Made by a program: the position numbers and the translations under genes. The notes beneath the pieces were generated by a model that worked only from the letters and a program-made list of their open reading frames with translations, was not told the origin of the DNA and ran no database searches. From assembly GCA_004519485.1 (NCBI GenBank), contig CP038111.1, forward strand, positions 286,001 to 350,000: a DNA stretch of 64,000 nucleotides, written 5' to 3'. Shown one piece after another: positions 1 to 10,332 of the stretch (positions within the stretch are counted from its first letter, which is position 1; each line of letters begins with the position of its first letter). Origin of the DNA: Nannochloropsis oceanica (taxonomy: Eukaryota > Sar > Eustigmatophyceae > Eustigmatales > Monodopsidaceae).

Positions 1-126
1 GGCCTCGAAGCCCTTCCGGATGGTGGAGTCTTTGGGAGAAGAGGGAGACGCGGAAGAAACAACAGGGTTTGGTATTTTCTTGTTGGCTCCCAGCATGGAG
101 ATGCCATGGAAAGAGGGACCGCTCAT
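1..126 (-). CDS. N-terminal part of an unidentified protein, cut by the left edge
   Basis: An open frame of 42 codons starts at an ATG at 126 and runs off the left edge without a stop. It begins MSGPSFHGISMLGANKK and continues with a Ser/Pro-rich stretch and then TIRKGFEA. The amino-acid use looks like a real protein start, and the next gene (L2HGDH) is divergent, about 600 bases away, which fits a shared promoter region. I do not recognise the family. A second in-frame ATG lies at 96. The overlapping plus-strand frame at 20-397 looks less protein-like. Confidence 0.4.
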   Translation of the reverse strand, partial: MSGPSFHGISMLGANKKIPNPVVSSASPSSPKDSTIRKGFEA

Positions 127-724
127 GCTTGAGGACGCCGGGGGTTATGGCTGTGCTGTTGAAGGCACGTGCGGGTTCTGGGTCTCTGGGCTGACGATGA
201 TGATGATGATGCTGCGTGCGCTACGCTCCCTCTCCCGAGCGCAGCTTCTGGCATCAAGGAACAAGGCTCCCGCTCAAGGCACCGCTTCTGCCCCTCCCTA
301 TTATAATTACAGTACAGTACGTGTGGTGAGTGACAATCAACGTTGGCCCCCAGCAATTGAAGGCATTCAGAATGCTGTGAAAGCGATGACGACATGACGT
401 TGAGATGGCGAGAAGACATGCATCATCTGTGATCATAGACCACAAAATCACAGATACCTCACAGGCTAAGCCGAGTTAAAGCTCGAGGATCAGGCAGCAA
501 GGCGGCGGGGATTCCCAGGCAGCAAGACGACGAGGATAAGAGCGCCCACGAAGGTAACCTCCTCCCTCATCCTCGCCTGCTTTATCAGTGGACCCAGCGT
601 CCATGTATGAACTACAATTGGGTGCGGCTGCCCAGTATAAACAAGCGTGGACAAGCATCTTGGCATCTCCTACCAGCGGCTTACCTATCTTTAATTGATT
701 TCAGAGCCGCCGTCAATAGCATCC
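127..724. promoter_or_regulatory. Intergenic region between divergent genes
   Basis: About 600 bases between the partial minus-strand gene and L2HGDH. It contains a short ATG-repeat run near 197-212. A pyrimidine-rich acceptor-like site ends at 704, just upstream of the L2HGDH ATG, and could mark a 5' UTR intron. I see no convincing coding sequence. It probably holds both promoters (inference). Confidence 0.35.
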
Positions 725-2125
725 ATGGCCTCCGCTGCCACTGCCGCCTCTGCCGCGGAAATTGGCGTGCTTGTCATTGGAGGCGGCGCCGTCGGCTTGT
801 CCGTAGCGGTGAAGCTGGCCGAGAGGCAGATAGGGCGAAGTGTGCTACTTGTTGAACGGCATGCAAAATTGGGCTTGGAATCAAGCTCGCATAATAGCGA
901 GGTGATTCATGCATCAGTCTACTACCCACCAAACTCGCTCAAGGCTCGCCTCTGCCGGCAGGGGAACGATATGATGTACGCCCTATGCAAAGAAAAAGAT
1001 ATCCCCCACGCGAACATTGGGAAGCTCTTAGTACCCAAAAGTCAGGTGGAACTTCGGTTGCTACCCCGTATTTTGGCCACGGCTCTGGCCTCAGGAGGAC
1101 AAGGTGTTAAATTGGTGAATGAAGATGAGCTTCGGGATTTGGAGCCGAATGTTAACGCGCCTGCCGCCATTTATTGTCCCACCACTGGTATCATTGACAG
1201 CCACGGTAAGACGTGAGAGGGAAAGTGAGAGTGAGAGCAGGCTGAAAATAGATGGGCGACTGTGAAAAGGATGGGGGACCAAATTTCTCACATCTTTCAC
1301 GACCCTCCCTCCCCTCTTCCCTCCACCCCGATAGCCCTCCTCCAATCCTACGAAACCTCCTTCCTCTCCTCTGGAGGGGACATTGCGCTTAATGCCGAGG
1401 TCGTTGCCATAAAGAAATACCAAGGCTTCCCCGCCTACAAGGTAGAAATAGAAGACGTTGATCTCTCGTCCCCCAACCGGAAAGTCAAATCCCGTTTTTC
1501 TATCCAAGCACGCTCCATTGTCAATTGCGCCGGTCTTGGCAGTGCTCGAGTCGCGGCTTTAGCAGGCATCGATGTGGATAAGGCCAATTATCGATTGCAT
1601 CCCACGAAAGGCGTTTATTTCCGGGTGCATAAGCAGTTGAATAAATATCCGAAAATGCTGGTTTATCCGTTACCCATTAACGGTTCCGTTGGTGTTCACA
1701 CTACGCCTGATCTGCACGGAGGAATGAGGCTGGGGCCATTGGAAACTTGGTTCCCACAAAGAAAGAAGGGGGAGGGAGGGAGAGACAGCGTCGAGGATTT
1801 CAGTCATCCGGGGAATGAGAGTTATTATGGGGCGGAGGGGTTGGACTTGTCGGTGGGGGAGGAGATGAGAGAGAAGTTCGTGGAGTCAGTGAGACCTTTC
1901 TTGCCGTTTGTTGAGGCGACGGATATAGCGCCGGAGAGCAGTGGGATCCATTCGAAGTTGCAGAGCGAACAAGAGACGGGAATGAGGGATTGGGTGATCA
2001 AGCATGAGGTAGAGAGGGGATTAGCCAATTTCTATAATTTGGTTGGGATTGAGTCACCAGGGTTGACGGCCAGTCCTGCTATAGGGGAGTACGTGGCCCA
2101 GCTTGTACATTCTGAATCGAAATAA
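725..2125 (+). CDS. L2HGDH: L-2-hydroxyglutarate dehydrogenase, FAD-dependent (2 exons)
   Basis: Proposed coding exons are 725-1205 and 1335-2125, giving 423 aa. The donor GTAAGA and acceptor CGATAG join in phase 1 as IIDSHALLQSYETSF. The enzyme oxidises L-2-hydroxyglutarate to 2-oxoglutarate, usually in mitochondria. Visible signatures are the FAD-binding GGGAVG (residues 19-24), the conserved stretch HNSEVIHASVYYPPNSLK, the NCAGLGS segment and a C-terminal VGIESPGLTASPAIG. Length is close to the family norm (about 420-460). The frame opens upstream only with a non-ATG codon, so the ATG at 725 is taken. The N-terminus is short and Ala/Ser-rich, so a mitochondrial presequence is possible but weak. 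A low-complexity insert (KKGEGGRDS) lies in exon 2. Confidence 0.9.
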
Positions 2126-2548
2126 GCGATAGAAGAAGAAGGAGCTGGAGGTGGTATGTAGACCGAAAAGAAAAAGAAATTTGGAGCAAAGAAAGTTGAG
2201 GACTACGTACACAGAATAAACTGATCCTGCTGGCGGATTTCTCTCGCTGTGATGTGAACGCACCACTTACATTTTGGTGAGATTTCGTCTTTTTAATAAA
2301 CTATTCGCTTTGCCTATCTACACATGTTGTTTATTCTGCATCAGAAAATCCTACTTGTATGTGTGTAAAATTATACACATGCACGCCGTCCTTCTCTCTT
2401 CCTCAACGCATTCCACGTTGCTTTGTTCCAGCGCGATGTTTCTGTTTTCCGACTGCCTACTTGATTGTGCGGCAATCGTCATCAAACAGGTTATTGACTA
2501 CTGCATGTCATTTTCTCTCCTCCCCTCTCTCCCTCTGTCCTTCCCCTT
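2126..2548. other. Gap between convergent genes
   Basis: This 3'-3' spacer between L2HGDH and the sigma factor is pyrimidine-rich toward its right end. It includes TAATAAA-like sequence near 2295 that could serve in 3' end formation. No gene was seen. Confidence 0.3.
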
Positions 2549-4510
2549 CTACACCTCCTCTTTGATGTTCAACATCTCTCTCAGCTTGTTCAATGCCCGC
2601 TTCTCACTTTTACTCACCACCGCCACAGACGTGCCCAACTTTGCTGCTACTTGCGCTTTCTTCATCGGCACCTGCCCTTCCAACCCATACACAAGACTCA
2701 ACACTTGCATATCCCTCTCTGGCAATTCAGCCGCCGCTCGTTTCAAGAAAAGATTCAAGTCCCTCGTCCGTGTGCTCTCATCGACGAGCTCGTATGCCGG
2801 TCGTGTCGCCTCTGGGTCCACCCCAAACAATTCCGCCCTCCTCCCCCAGCTACTGCTACTACTGCTGCCATCCCCGCCGCCAGATCGGCCTGGACTCCTC
2901 CTAGCAGACCCAAGCTCCATAATCGCCTCATGTGCCGGGCCCCTCATTCTTATCATCCTCCTCGTCGGTCTCACCTTCCGTCGTCGTCCCACCAGAGGGG
3001 TAGGCTTGCGCCCACGAGCCGCCTCTGCCACCTCCTCCTCGTCCACATCGACCACTTCTTGGTCCTCGTCTCGGTCATTGTCTCCCCAAGAATCGTAATC
3101 GTGGTCGTCGCCGCCACCATCCTCCTTTTCTCCTCTCAACAAACCCACTCCTGCTCCAGCTGCAGACGACACTGCCGTTAGCGCCAGCTGCTTCCCTCTC
3201 CACCCTTCTCCACTCCCGACCGCATCCACGGGCAAGGCCCCCCTCGTCCTCGCTCTCGTTCCCTCTCCAACACTCCTGGAGGGCAACAGCAGCCCCCTCC
3301 CTGTCCCTCCCTCCCTCCCCTCCCCCTTCTCCCCCGAACCCAACCTCATCAAATCTGGATCTCTCACTCCCAAGGGCGCTGCCCCCAGGTGCAATTCATT
3401 TCTCGCAGCAGTAATCATAGCACTCATCACATACACATACGCAAATCCCCGAAACGTTGCCCCAGCCCCTCCTGCCTTCCTGCCATCGTACCTCTCCACC
3501 GCCTGCACCGCTCCTCTATACCCTTCTTGAACCAGTTCAGCTTGATCCACACCAAAGGTACCTGCATATTTCCTCGCTAGCGAAAGAATGAGTGAGTGCA
3601 TGCTCATTAGAATGTAACTGCGTGCTCGTAAACCCAACTTATAAAACGCCTCCACCTCCTCCGTTGTCAACCCCAAGCGCACCGCCAGCTCCCGGGAGGT
3701 CACGGGGGCATCAGCAGCAGCTGCAGCCGGACTAGCACGGCGAGCGTCTGCTATTTCCCGTCGGAGCTTTTCCATACCTAAAACCATTTGGGCCAGGGCA
3801 AGCAAACGCTTTTCCTTGTCGAGAAAGAGGAGCTGCTTATGCTCACGAGGAAGAGGAGGGATACTACTGCTGCCGCGCCTGCTCAAAGCAGGGAGGGTCT
3901 CTAGCTTATGGGCCCAGAAGAGCATCACTTCTAAGTCAGCAGAAGGCACATACAGATCCACTGTGTGAGGACGCGAGGAAGACGAGGTGGTAGCATCCAG
4001 CCCTCCCCCTTTCGGAAGAGAAGGCAACTCGCGACGGTGCATTAGGGCACTGTGACTATTTTTACTGTTAATGGTGCTGGTGCTGCCACTGCTCAAGGCA
4101 GGAAGCATGTACCCACTACCACCACGCTGCGTCATGTAACCATCTTTACCCTCCTCTTCTAGAAGCGCCAGTTGCTTGCGTCGGCGGCGGGCATCGCGCC
4201 GTGCTATTCTCGCTTGCTTTTCTAATGCGGCTGTCTTGAGGGCTGAGGCTGCCATGCCGGTCGCATTTTTGTCCTGTCCTTCTTGTGAGGAGGACGTTGA
4301 GGCGTGGGTATCGATAACGCGGGTGGCGCCAAGCGAAGTTGAGGAGGGCATGTCAGTCAGCAATGTCCAGGTGGAGAAGGTCGCTGCTGGCGACCGTACT
4401 GGCGGTACTCTCGAGGCACAGCCATCCTGCCGCATCCTTGTGACAAACGCGTGGGGCATAGGGAGTACCAGCAGCATGAGCAGGACGGGCAGCAGCAGGG
4501 ACCGGAACAT
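2549..4510 (-). CDS. Plastid RNA polymerase sigma-70 factor
   Basis: 653 aa in one exon. It should direct the bacterial-type plastid RNA polymerase to promoters. The start at 4510 is chosen because it gives a clear signal peptide (MFRSLLLPVLLMLLVLPMP) followed by HAFVTR. This is the A-F type cleavage motif used for import into complex plastids of red-algal origin. The frame extends about 73 codons further upstream, but that part looks like shadow. Region 2 lies at about residues 295-375, including ELVQEGYRGAVQAVERYDG and TFRGFAYVYV. Region 4 lies near the C-terminus, with LPERDMQVLSLVYGLEG and a helix-turn-helix ending VVSKSEKRALNKLREML. A long acidic, low-complexity segment (about residues 385-590) separates regions 2 and 4. 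It contains runs such as EEVAEAARGRKP. Confidence 0.88.
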   Translation of the reverse strand: MFRSLLLPVLLMLLVLPMPHAFVTRMRQDGCASRVPPVRSPAATFSTWTLLTDMPSSTSLGATRVIDTHASTSSSQEGQDKNATGMAASALKTAALEKQARIARRDARRRRKQLALLEEEGKDGYMTQRGGSGYMLPALSSGSTSTINSKNSHSALMHRRELPSLPKGGGLDATTSSSSRPHTVDLYVPSADLEVMLFWAHKLETLPALSRRGSSSIPPLPREHKQLLFLDKEKRLLALAQMVLGMEKLRREIADARRASPAAAAADAPVTSRELAVRLGLTTEEVEAFYKLGLRARSYILMSMHSLILSLARKYAGTFGVDQAELVQEGYRGAVQAVERYDGRKAGGAGATFRGFAYVYVMSAMITAARNELHLGAAPLGVRDPDLMRLGSGEKGEGREGGTGRGLLLPSRSVGEGTRARTRGALPVDAVGSGEGWRGKQLALTAVSSAAGAGVGLLRGEKEDGGGDDHDYDSWGDNDRDEDQEVVDVDEEEVAEAARGRKPTPLVGRRRKVRPTRRMIRMRGPAHEAIMELGSARRSPGRSGGGDGSSSSSSWGRRAELFGVDPEATRPAYELVDESTRTRDLNLFLKRAAAELPERDMQVLSLVYGLEGQVPMKKAQVAAKLGTSVAVVSKSEKRALNKLREMLNIKEEV

Positions 4511-5636
4511 CCCCTTCGCAGAAGGACGTGGTGCCTTTGCATGGGAAGGGCACGGAAGCCGTGCTGGTGGATTTACAGCTGGCAATGTGTCTGCTTGTAT
4601 TGCCCATGGTCTTCTTATGCAGATACGCGGCTGCCGGGCGTCCCTTGTCGCCATGGCAATCACTTGCGCGTGTCGGTGACCTGCACGAACGTCGTCGCTC
4701 AAGTTGAGGGCCTGTTTTGATGTGTGCACACAGGGTGCGTTGGTAAGCAGGTGTTGAGCTGAGTATCAGGAGGTACGTGGGGCTAGCAGACTGCGGCACG
4801 CGACTCTACTTCTTGAGGAAGAGGCTCACATATCGAAAAATGTACACCCAAGCGCCGCGCGTAGGCTTGACCAGCTGTTGGAATGTCCTCCATGCTGTTG
4901 GACACTGGCGTGGGGGTCGTTCCTCGCCAGCCGATCTGCCCATTTTTCGAGTTCCTCAAAATCATTGACTTTCGTCGAAACACGCATTCAAATCGAGCAA
5001 AAATATATGAAATACACAAGTACTCAGTTTTGAATACTACACTTTGCGCTAAGGTGTCGTTTGGTGACAAGTGTCTGTATGTGGTGGTCGATGTTTAAGA
5101 GGGAATTCCAGAAGGGGCGACGTTTCTGTGACGCTGACACAGTCCGCGCTGTCTTCCGGCGGCAGTGAGCACCACACACATGAGGTTTCGTTCCTCGCCT
5201 CCACCGTGACCAGGTCAATGCCCTACATATCCTCCACCCAAGATTGGCCCCAAGCCTAATGAAGTGTACACATACCCAACAAACGCGGCTGATGGTGGTG
5301 GGGAGGTCCAATGGAGACGAAGCGGTTTTCGGTGTTGACTGCTCCTCGTTAGTCGTGAGTGGGTGGGAGGCCATCGCCTTCTTCAGGCCTCCACATGCCT
5401 TGCCCACACCCTTATGAGGCACTGACATCCTCTGTCGGGACAAGTGCAGCATTGTAGCTTGCCTATATTTCCTAGCCAGATATATGCCATACCAGCTGTA
5501 TCGGAAGGCCCAGCCTGGCGTGGTCAATTCCTCGTTGCTTCGCCTCACCCCTTCATCATCGTCCACTGCATGCCTTCCCTCACCCACCTGTACTCACAGA
5601 CCCTTCCATCTCCTCACATAAACCATCGCAGGCAGG
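4511..5636. promoter_or_regulatory. Intergenic region between divergent sigma factor and RPL26
   Basis: About 1.1 kb between divergent genes. A minus-strand frame at 5024-5587 (187 codons) is open but matches no family I know, and its composition is not protein-like. The 5000-5040 part is AT-rich. The promoters and 5' UTRs of both neighbours are the likely content. A small multi-exon gene here cannot be excluded. Confidence 0.35.
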
Positions 5637-6464
5637 ATGAAGTTTAGCCCTAACGTCTCGTCCTCCCGTCGCAAGAGCCGCAAGGCTCACTTCACGGCCC
5701 CTTCTCACGTGAGGCGGACAATCATGACGGCGCCTCTGTCAAAGGAGCTCCAGGCCAAGTATAAGGTACGTGCGCGCGGCGGGCTTGGTAAAAGAGCTGA
5801 GATAGAAAGAAGAAAGAGAGCAGAGGATATAGAGTCATTATGCATGTAGATATGCTGTGGAAGGAGAGGAGCAAGGAAATCAGTGTAACAACAAGATGGC
5901 GTGGAGGCATATCGGTAGGAGAGGCTGCACCAGGCCTGCGACACTGCACATTTTTTGTACGGTTTCTTGGTCTCCCTCCTTTCTCTTCAGCACATTTGTT
6001 TCGTAGTGACAGGGATGTTGGACGGGAGATCGAGGGGTCTTCATGAGCCATCACTATCACCATGAGCAGCAGCACGTCTCCTATTTTTGTGTTCATCGTC
6101 CACACACGCATGCTCACTTCTTTCTGTCTCCCTCCTTTCCTCATTACCAACCCAGGTCCGATCCATGCCCATTCGCAAAGATGATGAGGTGCAAGTCGTG
6201 CGTGGCGGGTTCAAGAACCGAGAGGGGAAGGTCACGACGGTATACCGCAAGAAGTTCGTCATCCACATCGACAGAATCACCCGCGAGAAGGCCAATGGCG
6301 CCACAGTCCATGTCGGGATCGATGCCTCCAAGGTACACATCACCAAGCTTAAGCTAAACAAGGCCCGCAAAGAGATTTTGGAGCGCAAGGCACGCACGGG
6401 TGCGGGGAGCAAAGGGAAGGTGACAGAGGCGGAAGTTGGAGCGAACATGGGTGGCGTCGATTGA
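5637..6464 (+). CDS. RPL26: 60S ribosomal protein L26 (uL24), 2 exons
   Basis: Exons 5637-5765 and 6156-6464 give 145 aa, the usual length of eukaryotic L26. Donor GTACGT and acceptor CCCAG join in phase 0, so KELQAKYK continues directly as [12 protein letters not shown]. The protein starts [19 protein letters not shown], as in L26 of most eukaryotes. It carries the KOW motif region [13 protein letters not shown], followed by the [10 protein letters not shown] segment. It belongs to the large subunit near the exit tunnel. A single 390-base intron early in the gene is common for ribosomal protein genes in compact algal genomes. Confidence 0.95.
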
Positions 6465-7143
6465 AAAAGCAAGATCAACGCGGATGAGGAAAGATTAGTG
6501 GAAAGGGAGGATTAGGGCATCCCTCCTAGGCGGCGACGGCGACGACGACATTATGTAGAGAAGACTCCGGCAACAATACCTTTTTACCCTTGGAGGTTCT
6601 TGGTCTATCTGCTTATGTTCCGGCGGTTGAGGTGGTCAGGGGTGAGTGGGATGAGGAATGGGAAGGGACTTCTCTCGTGGTCCACTGCGCTCGATATCTT
6701 GCTGAGGACAAATAAAAAGAAAGAAGAGACTGACAGGGAAAACACGATGATAAATCAACTTTTGCTTCAAATTTGGCAAAAAATTTGACTTCCCAACTCC
6801 TCCCTTCAAGCTCAAGCTTTTGTTTTTGGATAATGAAAGCGAAAGCCCCGGCCACTTTTACTTTCTCTGGCCACCCTTGTGCAGATGGGTCTTGCTTGAT
6901 TTTTTGATCCTTTTCCAGCGGATTCGTGGGTTGGCTGCGCGCGTCGCTTGCATTTTTCCTTCACTCCACCGTGTGTTCGTTTTGCAGCGTGCACTTTCCC
7001 CCGCATTTACTGCTCACCATCCCACCGATTCGCTTACTGTCCGACTCACGCCACACAGATATGAGAACAAGGTCTTATTTGGAGCGTTGTCGCCTGCACG
7101 CCTAGAAGTCAGTCGTCTCCGCGCGTCTTAACCAAGAACGATC
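6465..7143. other. Spacer between RPL26 and the AAA ATPase gene
   Basis: About 680 bases between co-oriented genes. It contains the RPL26 3' UTR with a purine-rich AT stretch (6710-6790) and the upstream region of the next gene. No coding sequence is supported. Confidence 0.3.
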
Positions 7144-9747
7144 ATGACCTCCCCCTCCACTCCGCCCTTCCCTCTCTACTTCCGCCTCTTCCCCGCCACG
7201 GATCGGCCTTCGCAGCCTCTGCATGACATACGGATGGAACCATCAGACATCGAAACATTGGGATGTGGGGCGTACGGGCACGTAGTGCTGCGACCGGTCG
7301 AGGATGAACTTGGCCTGGACTTCCCGGCACGCGTCGTCCCATGTCGTAGAGTGCAAGCGGGGCATGTCCTAATGGCGGAGGCAGCTGCGGCTGTATTTAA
7401 TAGAAAGCAAATGGGAAGCTTGGTAGAGGTGCATATGGCGGATGACGAGGATGGAGGGGGACAAGGCTGTTCGCAGACTCTCTATATCACGCCCCTTCTT
7501 CGAGGAGAGCAGCAGCAGCAGCTGGAGGAGGGGCCCTCGCAAAGACATCTCGAACGGGTGGTACATCCATTGATGATGGTAGCCAGTTCAAAATGTCTTA
7601 TCTTCGTGAAATTCTTGTCTCTGACGCTAGCTTACCGCGTGATGAAGATAGAACGAGCGGAAGCCCGCAGTCATACTAGCAGCACCAAACAATCCAACCC
7701 GAGCAACACGACGGTGACGGTGGTACTCACCGCACGAAGAGAAGAAACAGAAGAGCTCAAGGAAGACAAAGAAGCACTTCAAAGTAGATCTACCAGCTTC
7801 GGTGCCATTGTCTGTGAAGAGATTTTGGAAGTGTTCAGGCAAAGCAAGACGAGAGACGATGCCTTTCGAATGCAAGGAGTCCTCCTTTCAGCACCACGAG
7901 GGGCAGGCAAGACCATGTTCCTGCAGCAGCTGCAGCGCCAACTCAGCACAATGGCAACAACGGTGTATGTGCGGGGAAAACATGTCGTGGAAGCCTTGAT
8001 GGCTGCGGAGGGCATTAGTGGTCCGAAGAGCAAGAACGAGGGCGGGAGGGAAGGAGGGGACGAGGCAGGGGACGACTACCTACGTCAGCGGTTGGGGCTC
8101 TCATTTTCGGAGGACGGGAAAGAAAGTGTTGTGGTTTTGGTTGATGATTTTGACGCAATATTGTCGGGGGAAGATGAAGGAGGGATGGAGGAAGAGGGGG
8201 CAGCCACGCAGGAGGAGATAGAGGAGGAATTGCAATTGGGAGGACGAGAGACGACCCGTGCACTGAAGACGCTGCAGCGACTGTTGAAAGGTCCAGCAGC
8301 AGCAGGAGCAACGTCGCGTCTGCCGGTATTGTGGGTGTTGGCCGCGCGAGAAAGTATGAGTGAGAGCGGAGGAGGAGGAGGGGGTGCAAGCCTGCAGCGG
8401 CGTCTGGCCCAGCAGCATGGGAGGCTGTTCGACAAGGTGGTGAAGCTTCCTCGCCCTCGTGTCGAAGACCGAGCTTCAATTTTACGGCATACTCTGGAAC
8501 TCACGGCACCAAACCTCCTTCCCAAGGGCAACAGTGAGAAGGTGGAGGAAGGGAAAAAGGTAGAGGAGTTACTGCGGAGAGTGGCGGAGATGACTGGTGG
8601 TTTCTTGCCAGGGGACCTCGTCACGCTGTGTCGAGTCGCGGCGTTGCATGCTTTTGCAGGAACAACAATAGCAACAGTAGAAACGACAGCTATAGATAGG
8701 GGAGAAGGAGAAATGGAGAGGAATGCTACGTCATTCCTCCTCTCCTCCTACTCAAGGTCCTTATCTGCCTTTATTGCCGCTCGTCGAGAAGTCTCTCCGG
8801 CGGTGCTCAGCGGGTTGGCTGACCGCGAAAACAACAGTATAGGAGGAACGATAAGGAATAATAAAAAACTGTGCTGGGCGAGTGTAGGAGGATACGAGGA
8901 CGTCAAAAACCGACTCCGGAAGTTGGTGGAGTGGCCCATTCTCTACTCTGAGACCTTCGCCCGGCTCGGCCTGCGAGGTCCCCAACCCTCCTCCTCCTCC
9001 ACCCGCTTGTCTTCCACTTTGCCAAGTGGTGGAATTTTACTGTACGGCCCTAGCGGGTGCGGGAAGAGTTTGTTGGCCCGTGTGCTGGCAGAGGAGGTTA
9101 AAGCCAATTTTGTCGAGCTCCCCGCCACCGAGGTCTTCTCTCCCTTCCTCGGTGATAGCGAAGCAAGGGTCCGCAAAGCATTTGCCCGAGCCCGACAAGC
9201 GGCGCCCTGCATTTTGTTCCTGGACGAACTGGATGCGATGGCGGCAAAGAGAGGGGTAGGGGGGAAGGGAGGAGGGGTAGGGGTAGGGAGTGGGGGAGTA
9301 TACGCCCGAGTGCTCTCTACGTTGCTGAATGAGATGGACGGCGTGTCAGGGCAAGCAGAGGGCTTACTGATCCTAGCAGCGACCAATCGACGGGAGGCGG
9401 TGGACGCGGCGTTGCTTCGCCCGGGAAGATTACAGGAGTTGTTGTTGGTGCCTTACCCGAGGCCCGAACTCGACTACCTTCCAATCTTACAAGTGGCTAC
9501 GAGACACATGCCTTTGCATATAGATGTGGATCTAGCGGGGCTTGTAACGAACGTGCTCAAGCCGCTAATGGACGAAGGAGAAACAAAAATTATAACGCCA
9601 GCAAATTTGATGGCCTTGTGCCGGGAGGCGGGCCTAGCGTGCTTGCGGGAGACGGAGGGAGAGGGGGAGGTGGGAAAGGAGGTAGACAAGGCGGATTTGG
9701 TGGTGCGCCAAGCGCATTTTGTGCAGGCGGCGGTCAAACTGTCATAG
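7144..9747 (+). CDS. Type II AAA+ ATPase of the CDC48 group, AFG2B/SPATA5L1-like
   Basis: 867 aa, single exon, starting MTSPSTPPFPLYFRL. It has two ATPase modules. D1 has Walker A APRGAGKT (near residue 252) and a weak Walker B, VVVLVDDFD (near 330), with no clear arginine-finger block. D2 is canonical, with LLYGPSGCGKS (near 634), ILFLDELDAM (near 690) and ILAATNRREAVDAALLRPGR. The segment FSPFLGDSEARVRKAF resembles SPATA5L1/AFG2B (FSPFVGDSE) more than PEX1, PEX6 or CDC48. That protein works with AFG2A in ribosome maturation and replisome unfolding in animals. The N-domain resembles the short AFG2B type, but PEX1 is the main alternative. Low-complexity inserts are present in D1 (GGMEEEGAATQEEIEEE) and after D2 Walker B (poly-Gly). 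Confidence 0.7.
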   Translation: MTSPSTPPFPLYFRLFPATDRPSQPLHDIRMEPSDIETLGCGAYGHVVLRPVEDELGLDFPARVVPCRRVQAGHVLMAEAAAAVFNRKQMGSLVEVHMADDEDGGGQGCSQTLYITPLLRGEQQQQLEEGPSQRHLERVVHPLMMVASSKCLIFVKFLSLTLAYRVMKIERAEARSHTSSTKQSNPSNTTVTVVLTARREETEELKEDKEALQSRSTSFGAIVCEEILEVFRQSKTRDDAFRMQGVLLSAPRGAGKTMFLQQLQRQLSTMATTVYVRGKHVVEALMAAEGISGPKSKNEGGREGGDEAGDDYLRQRLGLSFSEDGKESVVVLVDDFDAILSGEDEGGMEEEGAATQEEIEEELQLGGRETTRALKTLQRLLKGPAAAGATSRLPVLWVLAARESMSESGGGGGGASLQRRLAQQHGRLFDKVVKLPRPRVEDRASILRHTLELTAPNLLPKGNSEKVEEGKKVEELLRRVAEMTGGFLPGDLVTLCRVAALHAFAGTTIATVETTAIDRGEGEMERNATSFLLSSYSRSLSAFIAARREVSPAVLSGLADRENNSIGGTIRNNKKLCWASVGGYEDVKNRLRKLVEWPILYSETFARLGLRGPQPSSSSTRLSSTLPSGGILLYGPSGCGKSLLARVLAEEVKANFVELPATEVFSPFLGDSEARVRKAFARARQAAPCILFLDELDAMAAKRGVGGKGGGVGVGSGGVYARVLSTLLNEMDGVSGQAEGLLILAATNRREAVDAALLRPGRLQELLLVPYPRPELDYLPILQVATRHMPLHIDVDLAGLVTNVLKPLMDEGETKIITPANLMALCREAGLACLRETEGEGEVGKEVDKADLVVRQAHFVQAAVKLS

Positions 9748-10332
9748 GGTTTTAATAAAACAAAAAGTAAAGTAAACCGTTTTGTTGCAGCCCGATAAAG
9801 GACAGCTTGTTCCGATCCGCAGATGTCATGGGCCGCAGACAGACGCAGACTCCACAACACGAACACACGTGAGAGGTTGATCCGAGGGTCTTGTTGCATC
9901 CTCTCAGATGCAGAGCACCGGAATACCACGCCTACCCACACTCAGGACAGCAACGTACACAAGCCTCACCACATTTTGTTGCGTCTTGGCGACATCCCCA
10001 TGTTTATTTTTTTTACGGGCGGGACTCCCCCGTGTGGTAGGAGCGGTTGATGTGCGGAGAATGAGAAAGAACGCCTGTCTGCTTGCCCTCTCATGCTGGA
10101 CACAGGGACACTCCCCGACGAAGCAGCGGAGTTCTCGTAGCTAAGATGCCTTTGGTGTTGATTTGTGGGGAGCAGGCAGTCTTCTATGCAAATGATGCTC
10201 TGAATTATATGACGCCGATCCTCCTGCCCCGAGGAAGCAGAACGTGAGTGCCACCGAGACCGACGCTGACTTTCTCCCTTTTTAAAACACCCACCCACAT
10301 GCACAGGGCGAGCGTCGCGCGCACGGAAAAGG
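9748..10332. promoter_or_regulatory. Spacer with a possible short upstream ORF and 5' UTR intron
   Basis: About 585 bases between co-oriented genes. An ATG at 10146 opens a short frame (MPLVLICGEQAVFYANDALN) that reaches a donor-like GTGAGT at 10244. An acceptor-like TGCACAG ends at 10306. Joining the two puts this frame out of phase with the ATG at 10333. If transcribed, it would therefore be an upstream ORF with a 5' UTR intron rather than an extra coding exon. Confidence 0.3.

Noticed and set aside
20-397. Plus-strand open frame of 125 codons at the left edge
   Set aside because: It has a Met run from ATG repeats and unnatural composition, and it overlaps the more protein-like minus-strand start at 126.
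5024-5587. Minus-strand frame of 187 codons between the sigma factor and RPL26
   Set aside because: No family resemblance and no ordered pattern of strands or helices; it probably lies in the promoter region of RPL26.
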